Assembly: GCA_014529385.2 (NCBI GenBank)
Contig: CM043952.1
Location: 65,062,370 to 65,126,369, forward strand
Reading direction: 5' to 3'
Source: Adiantum capillus-veneris
Taxonomy: Eukaryota > Streptophyta > Polypodiopsida > Polypodiales > Pteridaceae
Length of the DNA: 64,000 nucleotides
Shown: positions 19,079 through 30,561 of the stretch, in pieces
Layout: the number at the start of each line of letters is the position of its first letter
How positions within the stretch are numbered: the first letter of the stretch is position 1
The notes under the pieces: generated by a model
The model's input: the letters and a program-made list of their open reading frames with translations, nothing else
Told to the model about the DNA's origin: nothing
Database searches by the model: none
Made by a program: the position numbers and the translations under genes

Positions 19079-19329
19079 TGTTAGGTTTAATGGCCATGTG
19101 GCCGACCGCCCATCCCTAACTGCTACTAACCCTAAGTGTATAGCTATACACTTGTGTGAGCCACTAACACTAAGTACAATGTGTATTGTGCCTTAGTGCA
19201 TAAGATAAAGAAAGAAAGGGGGCACATAGTGTGTGACGGCTCTCCCCCTCCAACCTGTGTGTGTGGCTATGGTGGTGTGTGTGCGCATTCATCTTCGTCT
19301 TCCGCTGTGCTCCCGGCTCCTCTCCTTCA
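19079..19329 (+). repeat. 5' LTR of copia 2
   Basis: 251 bp, TGTTAGGTTTAATGG... to CTCCTTCA, with a short TG-rich run. Other copies are 23307-23568, 23775-24037 and, inverted, 21248-21510. Confidence 0.93.
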
Positions 19330-19331
19330 TC

Positions 19332-19343
19332 TGGTATCAGAGC
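19332..19343 (+). other. Primer binding site of copia 2
   Basis: TGGTATCAGAGC, the canonical initiator tRNA-Met site, two bases after the LTR. Confidence 0.93.
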
Positions 19344-20428
19344 GGTTTCATTCCCAAAATCACTTCCACGTGCACGTACTTTCAAGAGTGCAAACAAGGT
19401 TCCAACTTCAACATCGGCAAATTCAGCATTCCAAGAGCGACTTTACCGCCCTTTCGGAGCCATTCGTGCCATCAGAAACCTCATTTGAGCTACGGTTCAT
19501 GAGCTGAATTTTTCAGTCCTCCTTTGTTAGTTTGTGTTGTAGAGCTTCCATTGCCAATTACAGGTACCATTGTTGCAGTCTCTTTCATCTACAAGAGTCC
19601 ACGGCTAATTCAGGAGTGTGTAGTCTCTTTTGGAGTGGCCTCATACACACACATAGAGTGGGACTTTGACGCATTGTCTTCTTTGACTACATGTACAGAG
19701 ACAGGTACATAGAGCAGCTTGGTTAGCTTTCTCTGTGCTTCTTGGCCTCGATCTCAGCTTCGGCTACAGCATCGACATCAACTCACAGGCTACAAGTTTT
19801 AGTGCTTGCGATATTATGGTTACAGTGGGAGCAGTTCTTTATGTGTACATGCATATGTTGGCACTTTTGACAGTGTTTGATCTCTTTTGATAGTAGTTTG
19901 ACTCCCCACAGGGATATTTCTTTGCATGCACATGCTTTTAACGCATGTTGAGCATTGTGATAGACTTGTATGTCTTTGTGGATACTACCATTGTACGCTT
20001 TTGTGGAGTCATCTTTTGGCTAGTACGGTAGTCCCAACCATTTTTGAGACTTGTCTATACGTTTTGCTGCATAACCTACATTGTTGAGGGTCAATTGTGT
20101 GAGGTTTTCATTGAGCTGGGGTATTCTCAAATGTGGAGATACCTTCGGTGATACCGGTAACTGGAGCATCCCTTATGAGGCCTTGCCAGAGGACATGTAT
20201 AGAGTGGTATAGGTGCTTTTGACGCTGAGTTGGCGGTCTATGGTCAGTTTGAGGGTTTATGCGCCTCAGTTGGTCTCTATACAGTGTGCTTTTGATAGGC
20301 ATTGCCCTCTTTTATTCTTTGTGAGTGACATACTTGGTCATTTTGTCTCGTATTTTGGTTGACATACTCCCAAATACAAAGGAGACTCTGCCGAAATTTT
20401 CCTAGAATCTTTTGGTAGTTTTGTTACC
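19344..20428 (+). other. Leader of copia 2
   Basis: About 1.1 kb without a supported gene. Its first part (19460-19540, CAGAAACCTCATTTGAGCTA and onward) is closely similar to 54870-54960 in the leader of copia 4, so the two copia families share leader ancestry. Confidence 0.6.
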
Positions 20429-21243
20429 ATGTCTACTAGCAAAGACCGTGACATTTATGACGTAAAGAAGTTTGATGGCACTAATTTTCAGCTTTGGAAG
20501 AACTAAATGCATGATGTGCTTGTCCAAAAGAAGCAAAAGTTGCCTATTGCCTATACGGCTAGAATTGAAGATATGCACATGATTTAGTTTCAGCGGGAGG
20601 AGCTTGATGAGCTATGCAAGTCTACAATTAGATTGCACCTTGGTGAGTCGGTGTACTTTTCAGTGTTAGAATGCGAGACTGCTCATGCTTTATGGTAGAA
20701 ATTATGCGACACTTACAAAAAGGATATGCCTAGCAACAAGGTTTTCCTGATGCAAAAATTTTTCAACCATTGTATGAAGGAGTCAGCTAGTGTTGCCAGC
20801 CATATCGATGATTTTGATTCTTTTTTTGCCCAGATTTGTGCACAACGCATGACCATTGATGATGAGATGAAAGTAATCTTTTTACTTTGTTCGTTGCCAC
20901 CCTCTTGGGATATCTTTTGCACAGCTGTTAGTAACTTTGCTTCTAATGGTACACTAAAGTACGATGATGTTACTAGTGCACTTTTGTCAGAGGAGATGCG
21001 TCGGAAGACCATGACTAGCTCACATTATGGCTAAGCTCATTATGTGCAAAGGGATGATAAGCAACATAAGGGCCATTCTTCACAATGTGAGTCCAAGAAA
21101 GAGGGCAATAGAGATGCATCAAAAAGTAGATCAAAGTCTCGTGGTCACCGCAATGTTCAATGACATTATTGTGATAAGTTTGGTCACATAAAGAAGGATT
21201 GTTATGCTTGGAAGCGTGACAAAGAGAAGGGAAAATGTAAAAG
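20429..21243 (+). pseudogene. gag: Copia 2 gag pseudogene
   Basis: The ATG at 20429 gives MSTSKDRDIYDVKKFDGTNF, a typical copia Gag start. The frame has stops near 20504, 20585 and 20697. An open part (20726-21034) matches the UBN2 region: FNHCMKESASVASHIDDFDS, LLCSLPPSWD. The zinc knuckle near 21160 reads HYCDKFGHIKKDC with the first Cys codon turned into TGA. It ends at the inverted LTR. Confidence 0.85.
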
Positions 21244-21247
21244 CAGA

Positions 21248-22195
21248 TGAAGGAGAGGAGCCAGGAGCATAGCGGAAGAGGAAGATGAATGCGCGCACAC
21301 ACACACACACACCACCATATCCACACACACACAGGTTGGAGGGGGAGAGCCGTCACACATTGTGTGCCCCCTTTCTTTCTTTATCTTATGCACTAAGACA
21401 CAATACACATTGTACTTAGTGTAAGTGGCTCACACAAGTGTATAGCTGTACACTTAGGGTTACTAGCAGTTAGTGATGGGCGGTCGGCCACATGGCCATA
21501 AAACCTAACATTCTCCCACTTGATGGCCAATGTGGGAGACCATAAGAATGGAAGAGAACCACTCTTCACCCAATGCCCATCAACTCACTACAATGCTAAA
21601 ACTAATGGCTGGAGAGACTTTTAGTGAGTGCATCTGATGTGTTCTTTGATGTAGGAATCTTCATTAAATCAAGGCTCTTGTTTGCCAGGCATTCACAGCT
21701 GAAGTGATAAAACACACCAGTGTGTTTTGTTCTGGAATGAAACACTGGATTGTTAGCCAAGGCAATAGCACTTTGAGTATCATAAGAACTGGTGTACACT
21801 GCTCCAATCCAAGATCTTTCACTAGGCGAGCAAGCCAAATAGCTTCTTTGCATCCCACTCTCAATGCAACATACTCTGCCTCTATGGTATAAATGGATGT
21901 ATAGTCTTGAAGAACAGATCTCCAAGAAATAGCAGAACCAGCAAATGTGTAAATGCAACCTATTGTTGATTTACGATTGTCAATAGAGCCTGCATAATCA
22001 CTATCTACAAATCTCTGAATGGATGACTCTCCATGACCATAGCATAAGTGTCTATCTGCAATGCTACTCAAGTATGTGAGAATCGACTTGAAAACATCCC
22101 AATGCTTTTTACCAGGGTTAGACATAAATCTGCTGACAACCCCCACTGCATGTAGAATGTCAGGTCTTGTAGCCACCATGGCATCCATGAGACTA
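21248..22195 (-). repeat. Inverted 3' terminal fragment inside copia 2
   Basis: Read on the minus strand this is the end of a copia 2 element: RNase H (22188-21602), 3' untranslated part, polypurine tract GGCCATCAAGTGGGAGAA (21511-21528) and a whole LTR (21248-21510). It replaces the integrase region. The breakpoint near 22195 falls at GACTACCACAAG, where the minus-strand RNase H and the plus-strand RT meet. Confidence 0.85.
21602..22188 (-). pseudogene. pol: Inverted copia 2 RNase H fragment
   Basis: AMVATRPDILHAVGVVSRFM, HLCYGHGESSIQRFVDSDYA and IEAEYVALRVGCKEAIWL are copia RT-end and RNase H motifs; TSKNTSDALTKSLSSH is the polyprotein end, reached in another frame. The same segment lies on the plus strand at 22990-23306 and 23600-23690. 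Confidence 0.88.
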
Positions 22196-22199
22196 CCAC

Positions 22200-23306
22200 A
22201 AGCTAAAACATGGAAGCTTGTTCCATTGCCAAAAGGTAGGAAAGCATTGCCTTGTAAATGGGTTTACAAGAAAAAGATTGACAATTACAAAGCTCATATA
22301 GTGGCCAAAGATTTCAAGCAAGATATTGTGTCGATTTCCAAGACATCTTTTCTCCAGTCATCAAGATGACCACACTAAGAATGTTGTTTGCTTTTGTTGC
22401 CACTGAAGATATGGAGCTTGATCAAATGGATGTCATTACAACTTCCTTACATGGTGATCTCAATGAAGAGATTTATATGTAGCAACCTAAAGGGTTTGTG
22501 CTGAAAGGCAAGGAACATTTGGTCTGTAAGCTTCTGAAAAGTCTCTATGGCTTGAAGCAATAATCTAGACAATGGTATCAAAAGTTTGATGTATTTATGC
22601 GTTCCCTAAGCTATAAGTGCAGTAACGAGGATCCATGTTGAGAATAAAACCCAATGTATAGATTATTATGCTTATCCTTTATGTAGATGACATGCTTATT
22701 GTTGGTCATTCCAAGAAGGACATTGCTGACTTGAAAACCAAGCTGAAAAGTCAATTTGACATGAAAGATTTGGGTGAATACAATCACATTTTAAGTATGC
22801 GCATTACTCGTGATCGTAAGAAGAGGTTTTTGTACCTTTCTCAAAAAGAATATGTTCACAAGGTTCTTGATCATTTCAACATGCAGAAGGGGAAGACTTC
22901 GAGTACTCCATTGTCTGCATATTTTAAACTTAGCAAGAACAATTGTTCCAAATCTTTCGAGAAAAAAGCTGCAATGGCTAAGGTTCCTTATGCTTCAGCT
23001 TCTGGTAGTCTCATGTATGCCATGGTGGCTACAAGACCTGACATTGCACATGCAATAGGAGTTGTCATCAGATTTATATCTAACCCTGGTAAAAAAGCAT
23101 TGGGATGTTGTCAAGTCGATTATCAGATACTTGAGTGGCACTGCAGATAGACAATTATGCTATGGTCACGGAGAATCATCCATTCAGGGATTTGTAGATG
23201 ATGATTATGCAGGATTTGTTGACAATTGTAAATCAACAATAGGTTGGATTTACACATTTGCTCGTTCTGCTATTTCTTGGAGATTTGTTCTTCAAGACTG
23301 TACAAG
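22200..23306 (+). pseudogene. pol: Copia 2 reverse transcriptase and partial RNase H
   Basis: WKLVPLPKGRKALPCKWVYK opens the RT but a piece after KKK is missing; DQMDVITTSLHGDLNEEIYM follows in another frame, and the active site YVDDMLIVG is near 22680. RNase H motifs run to VLQDCTSV where the third LTR starts. Stops near 22480, 22561 and 22640 and several frame changes are present. Confidence 0.88.
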
Positions 23307-23582
23307 TGTTAGGTTTAACGACCATGTTGTCGACCGCCCATCACTAACTGCTACTACTAACCCTAAGTGTACATCTATACACTTGTGTGGTCCACTAACA
23401 CTGAGTACAATGTGTATCGTGCCTTAGTGCATAAGAAAAGAAAGAAAAGGGGGCACACAATGTGTGACGGCTCTCCCCCTCCAACCTGTGTGTGTGGCTA
23501 TGGTGGTATGTGTGTGTGTGTGTGCATTCATCTTTCGCTTCCACTGTGCTCCCGGCTCCTCTCCTTCATCTGGTATCAAAGC
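23307..23582 (+). repeat. Third copia 2 LTR with primer site
   Basis: A complete 262-bp LTR (23307-23568) followed by TGGTATCAAAGC at 23571-23582. It interrupts RNase H, and the pol tail resumes directly after it with loss of about 60 residues. There is no target duplication around it, so it did not arrive by ordinary integration. Confidence 0.85.
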
Positions 23583-23774
23583 AAAATACATTAATGTGTG
23601 TTATCAGAGCCTTGATTTAGTGAAGTTTCCTACATCAAAGAACACAACGAATGCACTCACTAAAAGTCTCTCCAGCCATCAGTTTCAGCACTGTCGTGAG
23701 TTGATGGGCATTGGGTGAAGAGTGGTTCTCTTACAATTCTTATGGTCTCCCACTTTGGCCATCAAGTGGGAGAA
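23583..23774 (+). other. Copia 2 pol tail and polypurine tract
   Basis: QSLDLVKFPTSKNTTNALTK is the end of the copia polyprotein (stop at 23716-23718). GGCCATCAAGTGGGAGAA at 23757-23774 directly precedes the 3' LTR and is the polypurine tract. Confidence 0.85.
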
Positions 23775-24037
23775 TGTTAGGTTTTATGGCCATGTGGCTG
23801 ACCGCCCATCACTAACTGCTACTAACCCTAAGTGTACAACTATACACTTGTGTGAGCCACTAACAATAAGTACAATGTGTATTGTGCCTTAGTTCATAAG
23901 ATAAAGAAAGAAAGGGGGCACACAGTGTGTGACGGCTCTCCCCCTCCAACCTGTGTGTGTGGCTATGGTGGTGGGTGTGTGAGTGTGTGTGCGCATTCAT
24001 CTTTCACTTCTGCTGTGCTTCCGGCTCCTCTCCTTCA
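23775..24037 (+). repeat. 3' LTR of copia 2
   Basis: 263 bp, TGTTAGG... to TCCTTCA, followed by the target duplication ACAAT. Confidence 0.93.
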
Positions 24038-24995
24038 ACAATGTCCTCAGTGGAGATCACTCAAGTAAATGCTTATTGTTTTGATTGTGGCATCATTCAC
24101 TTGATCCCGATTGTCCAAAAAATCCAAACCAAATCAAAAAGATCACAACGAATGTCTCATGTATCGTTCAACTACCCAGTAGCTCAAAAAATGAAAACAT
24201 CGTACCAGTTCAAGTAGTTACGAGAGAGCAAGCTCAAAAGGAAGCTTATGAGAACCCAAAGACAAAAAATAAATAAATGATGCAAGACGAGAGACAGATG
24301 ATGAGTCAAAGACCTATGCACCTTGTCTAAAAATCAAGAGCAAACAGAATAGTTGGAAAGCTAGAAAGGCTAGGACAAAGGCACGTAGGGAATGAGAGCA
24401 AAAATCTCTAGCTGAGGATCTTACCCAAGCTAACGAGAAGATAAGACAACATAAGGAAACAGTTGCAGCTTCTCTTATGTAGACGTCTCAACCTCCCAAA
24501 GAACCATCCATGAAAGAGAAATCGAGAAGTGCTAGTTGAAGAGGATCAGTATTGGTCGATAAGGTTAATGAGCCATTAGATGCCATCTTAAAAGCCTATG
24601 ACACACGGCTCAAAAAAACCAAACCCAAGAACAGAAGTGGATGACATATCCATATGAGGAACTAGAAAAGAAAAGGCCTGAAAATGATTCAAACAGGCCA
24701 AACTTTACTAGAACCACCTGTTAAAATACTCGAGGATGTGATCCTTGTCCCACCTACACAAGTAATCCCACCAAATCAAGAAATAAAAGAGCTAGATCCC
24801 AGTAACAAGCACAGACCAAAGCTCAAGGACCGAGCATTAGAACTAAGGATAGTGTTGAATACCACGGACAACTCTTTCAAGGGATTTAACCTAGCTATAC
24901 CAGAGGGTTGTAAAGAAATAGATGGTCTTGACAAACTCTGGAAACAAGTCAAAGAGGCCAATGAAGCCAGTGAGCTAAGCAAACGAGTAAACTAG
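24038..24995 (+). pseudogene. gag: Element B gag C-terminal part
   Basis: Continues the zinc knuckle broken by copia 2. VNAYCFDCGIIHLI, then DCPKNPNQ after a frame change, matches the second A knuckle, again C-x2-C-x3-H-x4-C. NSWKARKARTKARRE, GSVLVDKVNEPLDAILKAY and LWKQVKEANEASELS follow the A order. The last open part (24684-24995) ends Asn-TAG at the position where A also ends Asn-TAG (7282). At least six other stops or frame changes are present. Confidence 0.8.
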
Positions 24996-25024
24996 ACTGG
25001 TGATGAAAGAGGAGTGTTTCTTTC

Positions 25025-26400
25025 ACCAATAGAGGAATCTGAGCCGGATCTCAGATGAATCTAAAAGTGCAATCGTATTGGGGAGACAAAGGATTTGTAC
25101 AGTCTGTGGACAGTCAATCCCATTTTCCAAGGACACTAACATCCTATACGGGAGAGCACGAGGCCAAGTCAGATGCTATTGCAGTGCCATCACAGAGACT
25201 ATCTTTTAGCAAGGTCATTGATTCAAAAGATATAATAGATATTCTATCTATCCCAGTCATCTGTACGATAACATTAGCCGAGTTGCTCAAAATAAGACCA
25301 AACATGTGGACTACTGTGGGAAAATACCTAGAGAAATGTGGCATAAAAAACCCAATGACTCAAATTGAGGAAGGGATTAAAGAGCTTGAAATGCCTCGGC
25401 TAAACACTAGGTGAGTGCCATTAAACAAGGTAGGCGAGTACTATGAGGGAGAGAGTGAGAACACCACTCTTCCTGTGGAATTTCAAAGTGTAAAAACCAG
25501 GGCAATCCTTGATAGTGGAGCTGGTGTTGCCATCGCAACAAAAGAAATCTAGAAAGAATGGGGAAAACTAGCAATGAGGGCTACCGGGATGAAACTCCAA
25601 CTTGCAGAGACAAACACATGGAAAAGCCTCTAGGACTGCTAGAAAAAGTAGTTGTTACTTCTTGTGGCATTGAATATGAACACGCCTTTTCTATTGTTGA
25701 AGTTTGGCAATAAGAAAAACTATGAAATCATTCTAAAAAGGCCATTCATGCAACAATTGAAAATGATCCAAGATTGGGGTTATGACCATATCTACCTAAG
25801 ACACATGGAAACCACAATGAGGATAAACTTGAAGGACCATAGATACATGGAGGTGATGAGAACACCAATTTATTGTGGATTTTGATCCAGCGGTTGCAGA
25901 TTTTGATTCAGCTACAATAACTGGATCAAAACTTCCAGCATGGTTAGGTAAGCCTAAACAACTTTGGATGTGTGGAGCTTCACAATGCAAAAGCTTAAAG
26001 CAAGAGGAATGTATCCTAGAAAGGGCGATCAAAGATAAGGATTATATCCTTTCTTGAAGAAGCATTAGAGCCACTAGAATGGGAACACATTTTAACTACT
26101 CTAGATGTGTGCGCTATTCAAGACAATCCAGCAATGAAGTTTTGTGATAAATATGGCTATGATGTCGTTCCTTAAGTTTGCAGTGAGTGTGATCCAGAAA
26201 AACAAAGAGAACCAGGCATCAACAAGTTCATGAAATGAAAATCAAACAAAGGAACATCGTGAATCAAAAGACGAAGAAGAAGACAAGTTCTTTGATTTCG
26301 TAGAACACTTGGAGCTTCAAGAAGATACCGACAACGAAAATCCAAAAAACCCAGTAGGTGACATGAACGACACTTTAACTAATGCATGATTTTATGATTG
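25025..26400 (+). pseudogene. pol: Element B protease region
   Basis: Parallels residues 1 to about 440 of A Pro-Pol: QSYWGDKGFVQSVDSQSHF, TITLAELLKIRPNMWTTVGK, a retropepsin core ILDSGAGVAIATKEI, FMQQLKMIQDWGYDHIYL, PAWLGKPKQLWMCGASQC, then LEPLEWEHILTTLDVCAI. The catalytic DSG is intact, but stops (after KEI, at 26055 and near 26173) and frame changes disable it. The reading goes on into FYDCPGQRPKNQ, the point where A continues towards RT and B does not. Confidence 0.85.
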
Positions 26401-27780
26401 TCCAGGTCAAAGACCCAAGAACCAATGTCATTGCTGCAAGAATAAAGTGCATCAAAAGTGGATTCCAAAATCCCTGATGGTGACGCAATCGCAACAAGAA
26501 TCCTCATGCATGGATCCTATCCAGGAAGAAAAAACTCAGTGAAGAAGAACACAACCATGTCACGAGCTACATTAGGGAAAATTTGGACTCTCAAAGGGGC
26601 CCTGTAAGGACTTTGACTTTCTCTCTCTTGTCCAAAACAAGCACACGGTAAAAATTTTACAAATGAAATCAAATTTTGTCGGATCTTTTGGATTTAGAAT
26701 GTACTCATTGAGATCATCCATTGATTTATAGCATGCCATCAGATTCCTTATATTCTAGAAGATTCCATTTTTTGATGTGACAACTCTGTCTTATAAATGG
26801 AATCTCTCTCCACCTTTCAGTTTCAGTGGGGAGGCCATAACTTCTACAAATCAAGTCCAAATTTGTCAAAGTTTGGGGATTTAGAACCTAATTTCTAAGA
26901 TCTTTCCAATGATATGTTGGTCAATAGGGTTTTGATAAAGCATTCTTCGACATCATCGGGTTGCACACTTTGGACAAGAGAGACAAAGTCAAACATCCTT
27001 ATAGGGCCCCTTTGAGAGTCCAAATTTTCCCTAATGACAACGCTCTAATCAATTGGCTAGAAAATCCCCTCTAGAAAAACAACAATTAAAGAGAAAACAG
27101 ATAGTAACTTTCCATAACCAGCCAAAAACCACAAAGGAAAAGTGCCAAAATTCAACCTTATTGAAAATAGTAGCAACAATGATGATTCTTATGACATTTT
27201 CTACCAAGAACTCATGTCATTACTATCACTAGCAACTTCCGTAACAACCATGGAATGCAAAAAGCAAAGAACAACAAGTCAAAGCCAAAAAGTTCAACAA
27301 ATTTGGATACTAAAGAGCCAGCTTGGAGAAAAGCAGGTATGGAGCAAGAAGATGAAGATCTATGATGAAAAATCACAAGATCCAACACCAAAAGTAAAAC
27401 AATTAAAGTGTGCAAGAATGGCTAAGAAAATCACAAAGTCTCAAGCTTTCGCAACTTAGATTTGAGTTCCAAAGAAGCTGACTCAAGCACAAAGAGGTCA
27501 TGAGTTTATTTGGATTCCAAAACGGTTAAAGTATCAACTCCCAAAGTTTGAATCCCATCACCAACCAAGCATACAAGTGCTGAAGCAAAGGCAACTGCTA
27601 ACCCACACGAAGACAAGGTGGATCCCAAAGAAGTCTCTTCAAACACAAAGGAGCAGGGACAAGTATGGGATCCCAAATGAGCATCATCAACAAAACAACC
27701 AGTAATCACAAAGAAGCAGGTCCCAAAGAAAACCAATAGTCTACTATCACCGCACCACCACTTGAATTCTTTCAATTCCT
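26400..27780 (+). pseudogene. Element B W-I-P-K repeat region
   Basis: Several frames carry the repeated motif also seen at the end of A: QKWIPKSLM (near 26457), QQIWILKSQL (near 27297), KQVWSKKMK, VPKKLTQAQ, FIWIPKRLK (near 27509), TRWIPKKSLQTQ (near 27612) and QVWDPK. Spacing is about 18-30 residues. The best open piece is 27142-27459. It follows the protease directly, with no RT or IN between, and is split by the inverted-repeat element at 26570-27036. Confidence 0.7.
26570..27036. mobile_element. Inverted-repeat (MITE-like) element in element B
   Basis: 467 bp with terminal inverted repeats of about 65-70 bp: left arm from CATTAGGGAAAATTTGGACT to about 26640, right arm from about 26960 ending AGTCCAAATTTTCCCTAATG, with a few mismatches. 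If the ends are GGGAAAATT...AATTTTCCC, the flanks are TA on both sides, as in Tc1/mariner-type MITEs. There is no reading frame for a transposase. Confidence 0.75.
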
Positions 27781-28204
27781 CCTACAATTACAGTACAGTT
27801 AGAAGAGACCAAGTAGCTCACTTCACCATAGCATGCTGCACAAGGCTTATGGATCACGAGATAGTGGATGCAAAGGAAAATCTCCAAAGAAAATAACCAA
27901 AAGCAACCAAAAAGCTAACAGTGACAAATGCAACTTTGATCACCTTGATGCAGGACAAAGAAGTCCCCAATGAAGAAGAGTAGACACAAAAGGCAAACAA
28001 TTGAAGACTCAAAGCTATAAGTCATTCCTGAAGTTATACTAAGGCTGACAAGCACTAAACATCAAAAGACATTTTAGTAAGGAATGTACACAGGCATACA
28101 AAAGACAATGTATAAGCAGTGGAGCAAACAAAAGCAAAAGCAAAAACAAAAACAAGACCACATCGACATTGAAAATTAGGTCAGGTGAGGGATGACATGA
28201 ATTT

Positions 28205-28216
28205 GGAGGGGGGGAG
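28205..28216 (+). other. Polypurine tract of element B
   Basis: GGAGGGGGGGAG immediately before TGTTGACCC, the presumed 3' LTR start. It primes plus-strand DNA synthesis. Confidence 0.75.
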
Positions 28217-28568
28217 TGTTGACCCAAGGGTCAATAGTACGTCATAACTCAATTTTCATACCAAAGCCTTATTTTTTGAGATTTATGAAATGATGCAGAT
28301 TATGGTTAAAAACATCATTTGTAATGAGTAGCTATTCTAGTTACAGGAGCCGGGGTGCAATGGAATTTCCAGATTGTAAATACAAATCCGTATGACCCAT
28401 TGAACTCTATTTTTGGTTTAACCTATGGTAGCCTTAGTATATAACGTGCCTATGTCATTTTGTAAAGAGAACTTTATCATAATCAAGTTTTGTGATGCCA
28501 TCGACTTTGTGTGAGAGAGAAAGAGAGAGAGTGTGAACTTCATCTTGATGCTACTTCTTGCTCGTTCA
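28217..28568 (+). repeat. 3' LTR of element B (end approximate)
   Basis: Starts TGTTGACCC after the polypurine tract; a TATA-like AGTATATAACG lies near 28437. A TCA at 28566-28568 is one possible end, but the 5' LTR is missing, so neither end sequence nor target duplication can be checked. Confidence 0.5.
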
Positions 28569-29767
28569 TGTAATGAAATTGGCCTATTTAATTTGAGAGT
28601 AGCGAAAATTAATGAGAGTACTTTTGAGAAATGACTTTGTGAGCATAGCGGGTGAACATAATTGAAGATAGCAACTTAATCATAGCAATTAGTTAACTTG
28701 TCATGAACAATACTTTTGCAAGAGAGAGAATTTAGAGAAGATGACAACAGTTGAGGACCGGATTTATGTGGAGCCGATCCCCCCTCCAATAGGCATTTGT
28801 ATTATGATTTCTCCCATTAAGAGAGACTTGTTACAATACAATCTTTGTGTTCCTTGTGACCTAGGTGATGCAATGAAGATGGAAAGCTATATGCATAACA
28901 AACATAACATAAACTTGAAGAAAGCTTTAACTATCCCAAGCCTCAGTCCCAAGACCTCAAACACCTTCGAAGGTGGAGAGAGCTAGCAGGGAATGAGGGT
29001 AGGGAAGAGGAAGAAGAAACATTTCGTAGGAGAAAGAATTAGTTCCTCACTTATCATAACTCTTGTTGCTAGCATACATAATAGCATAGTAATAAAGAAG
29101 AAGGAGATGGCAAGCTTTAGCATTGAAGCATGGCTCTTGGTTGGATGTGCACTCCATATCCAAGCGTGTTGGTGTAGGCTCTCAACCTCTACTTGCTTGG
29201 AGAAGGAGAGGGAGATCTTGCACTTTGCATAGCACACAATGAGAGTGTTTGTGAGTGTGTGTGGGTGAGTATACCCCCTAAGCAACCCCCTAGCTTGCTT
29301 GGGTCGACCCCCCCTTGTAGCTCATGCTTGAAGCTCATTGGACCCCTCCAGGCCTAGCCAATCACAAGTAGGAGGCATTACAAGCAGCAAGGTAGCCTTG
29401 AGACAAGTGTCCCCCTTTCCCCTTTGAGAGAGAGGGCTAGATAACTGCTAAATCAATTAATTAAATCTCCTAAATTATTATTGGACCCCTTGAGTGGCCA
29501 ACCAATAGGCTTCAGGCACACCATGAGGGAAACATGAGGAGGAACTTGACATGTGTCCCTTTTGCTTTCTTTGTACCATGCATGCCTCGTGTGAGTGTGT
29601 GGATGTTCTCTCTCATCCCCCCTCATGTAGGGCTCGCCCCCTCCTTGTAGGGATTGAATATTTGACTTTTTGACACCTCAAGCCCCTCATGCATAGGCCC
29701 AGTTCCCACCACAAGCTTGGCTCATAAGCACTTTAAGCTTGGGCTGGGTTCTCACCTCAAGTGCAAC

Positions 29768-29912
29768 CCTAGCATCTCAAGCATGTCAAGCACCTCAAGC
29801 ATCTCAATAATTAAGCACCTCAAGTATCTCAAGCAACTCAATCATCAAGCACCTCAAGCACCTGAGTCATCAAGCATGACAAGCAGGACAAGCACCTCGA
29901 GCTGGGTCGGGT
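29768..29912 (+). repeat. Minisatellite, unit about 9 bp (CAAGCACCT)
   Basis: Imperfect copies of CAAGCACCT and CAAGCATCT run for about 145 bp. The 9-bp period is a multiple of three, which explains an accidental open frame across it. Confidence 0.75.
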
Positions 29913-30561
29913 TCCCGCGCCTCAAGCTCAGCCCTAGCTTACCTAAGGTCAAAGGCCTTTACACACATTATTGGAGGTCTTCAATGAAGCTAACCCTAAG
30001 GTCTTATGCTCCATTTGTTAGCCTTGCTCTTTGATAGACCATCTCTCATTTGGGCCCCTTTACCATTGGCCCCATGTTGAGATAGATCTATAAGCACATG
30101 TCTATATCTTAACACTTGTTCCCGTTTATTTTCCCACATTAAGTGATCAATTTAATATGAGAAAATCATTTGGGTTGGTTAGATATTAGATATTAGATTT
30201 TATGACAGTTCATCACATTGGAGATTTGACTGCACCATTGCGATAGGCTCAGAGAGAGCTACACAACAATGCCAAGCACTTTATAGGTGGTGTGATTCAC
30301 TCCCAAAACATATGGACATAGAGAATTTCACTTTGTATGGATCAAGCCAAAAAACCTCCTACGTGAGCCAGACATAAGTTGAGGACTCTTTGCCTCCCTC
30401 CATGAACCCGAGCTCCGAAAGGATTCCAAATACCAGTAGGTGGTGGGAAATCAACACCAACCATACCAATTTAGGTGCCACCCCTCTTCGATGCCCAGCA
30501 TCAGGTGTTTAGGCAAATACAAGTCAAGATCCCTGGCGCATTAGCCATGTAGGTCATTCAA

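Larger units (their letters stand above)
19079..24037 (+). mobile_element. Ty1/copia retrotransposon 2, internally rearranged
   Basis: 4,959 bp between LTRs 19079-19329 and 23775-24037. It is flanked by exact target duplications ACAAT (19074-19078 and 24038-24042), so the whole rearranged unit integrated once or was rearranged in place. Inside are gag (20429-21243), an inverted 3' terminal fragment with LTR (21248-22195), a forward RT/RNase H (22200-23306), a third forward LTR with primer site (23307-23582), a short pol tail and a polypurine tract. Integrase is missing. Confidence 0.9.
13073..28568 (+). mobile_element. Decayed gypsy-type element B with nested insertions
   Basis: A relative of A on the opposite strand. 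It consists of leader (13073-13301, 18433-18790), gag tail (18790-19078, 24038-24995), protease (25025-26400), W-I-P-K repeats (26455-27750), a polypurine tract (28205-28216) and a 3' LTR from 28217. It has no reverse transcriptase, RNase H or integrase and most of gag is deleted. Copia 1, copia 2 and an inverted-repeat element are nested in it. The 5' LTR is missing and the 3' end is approximate. Confidence 0.7.
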
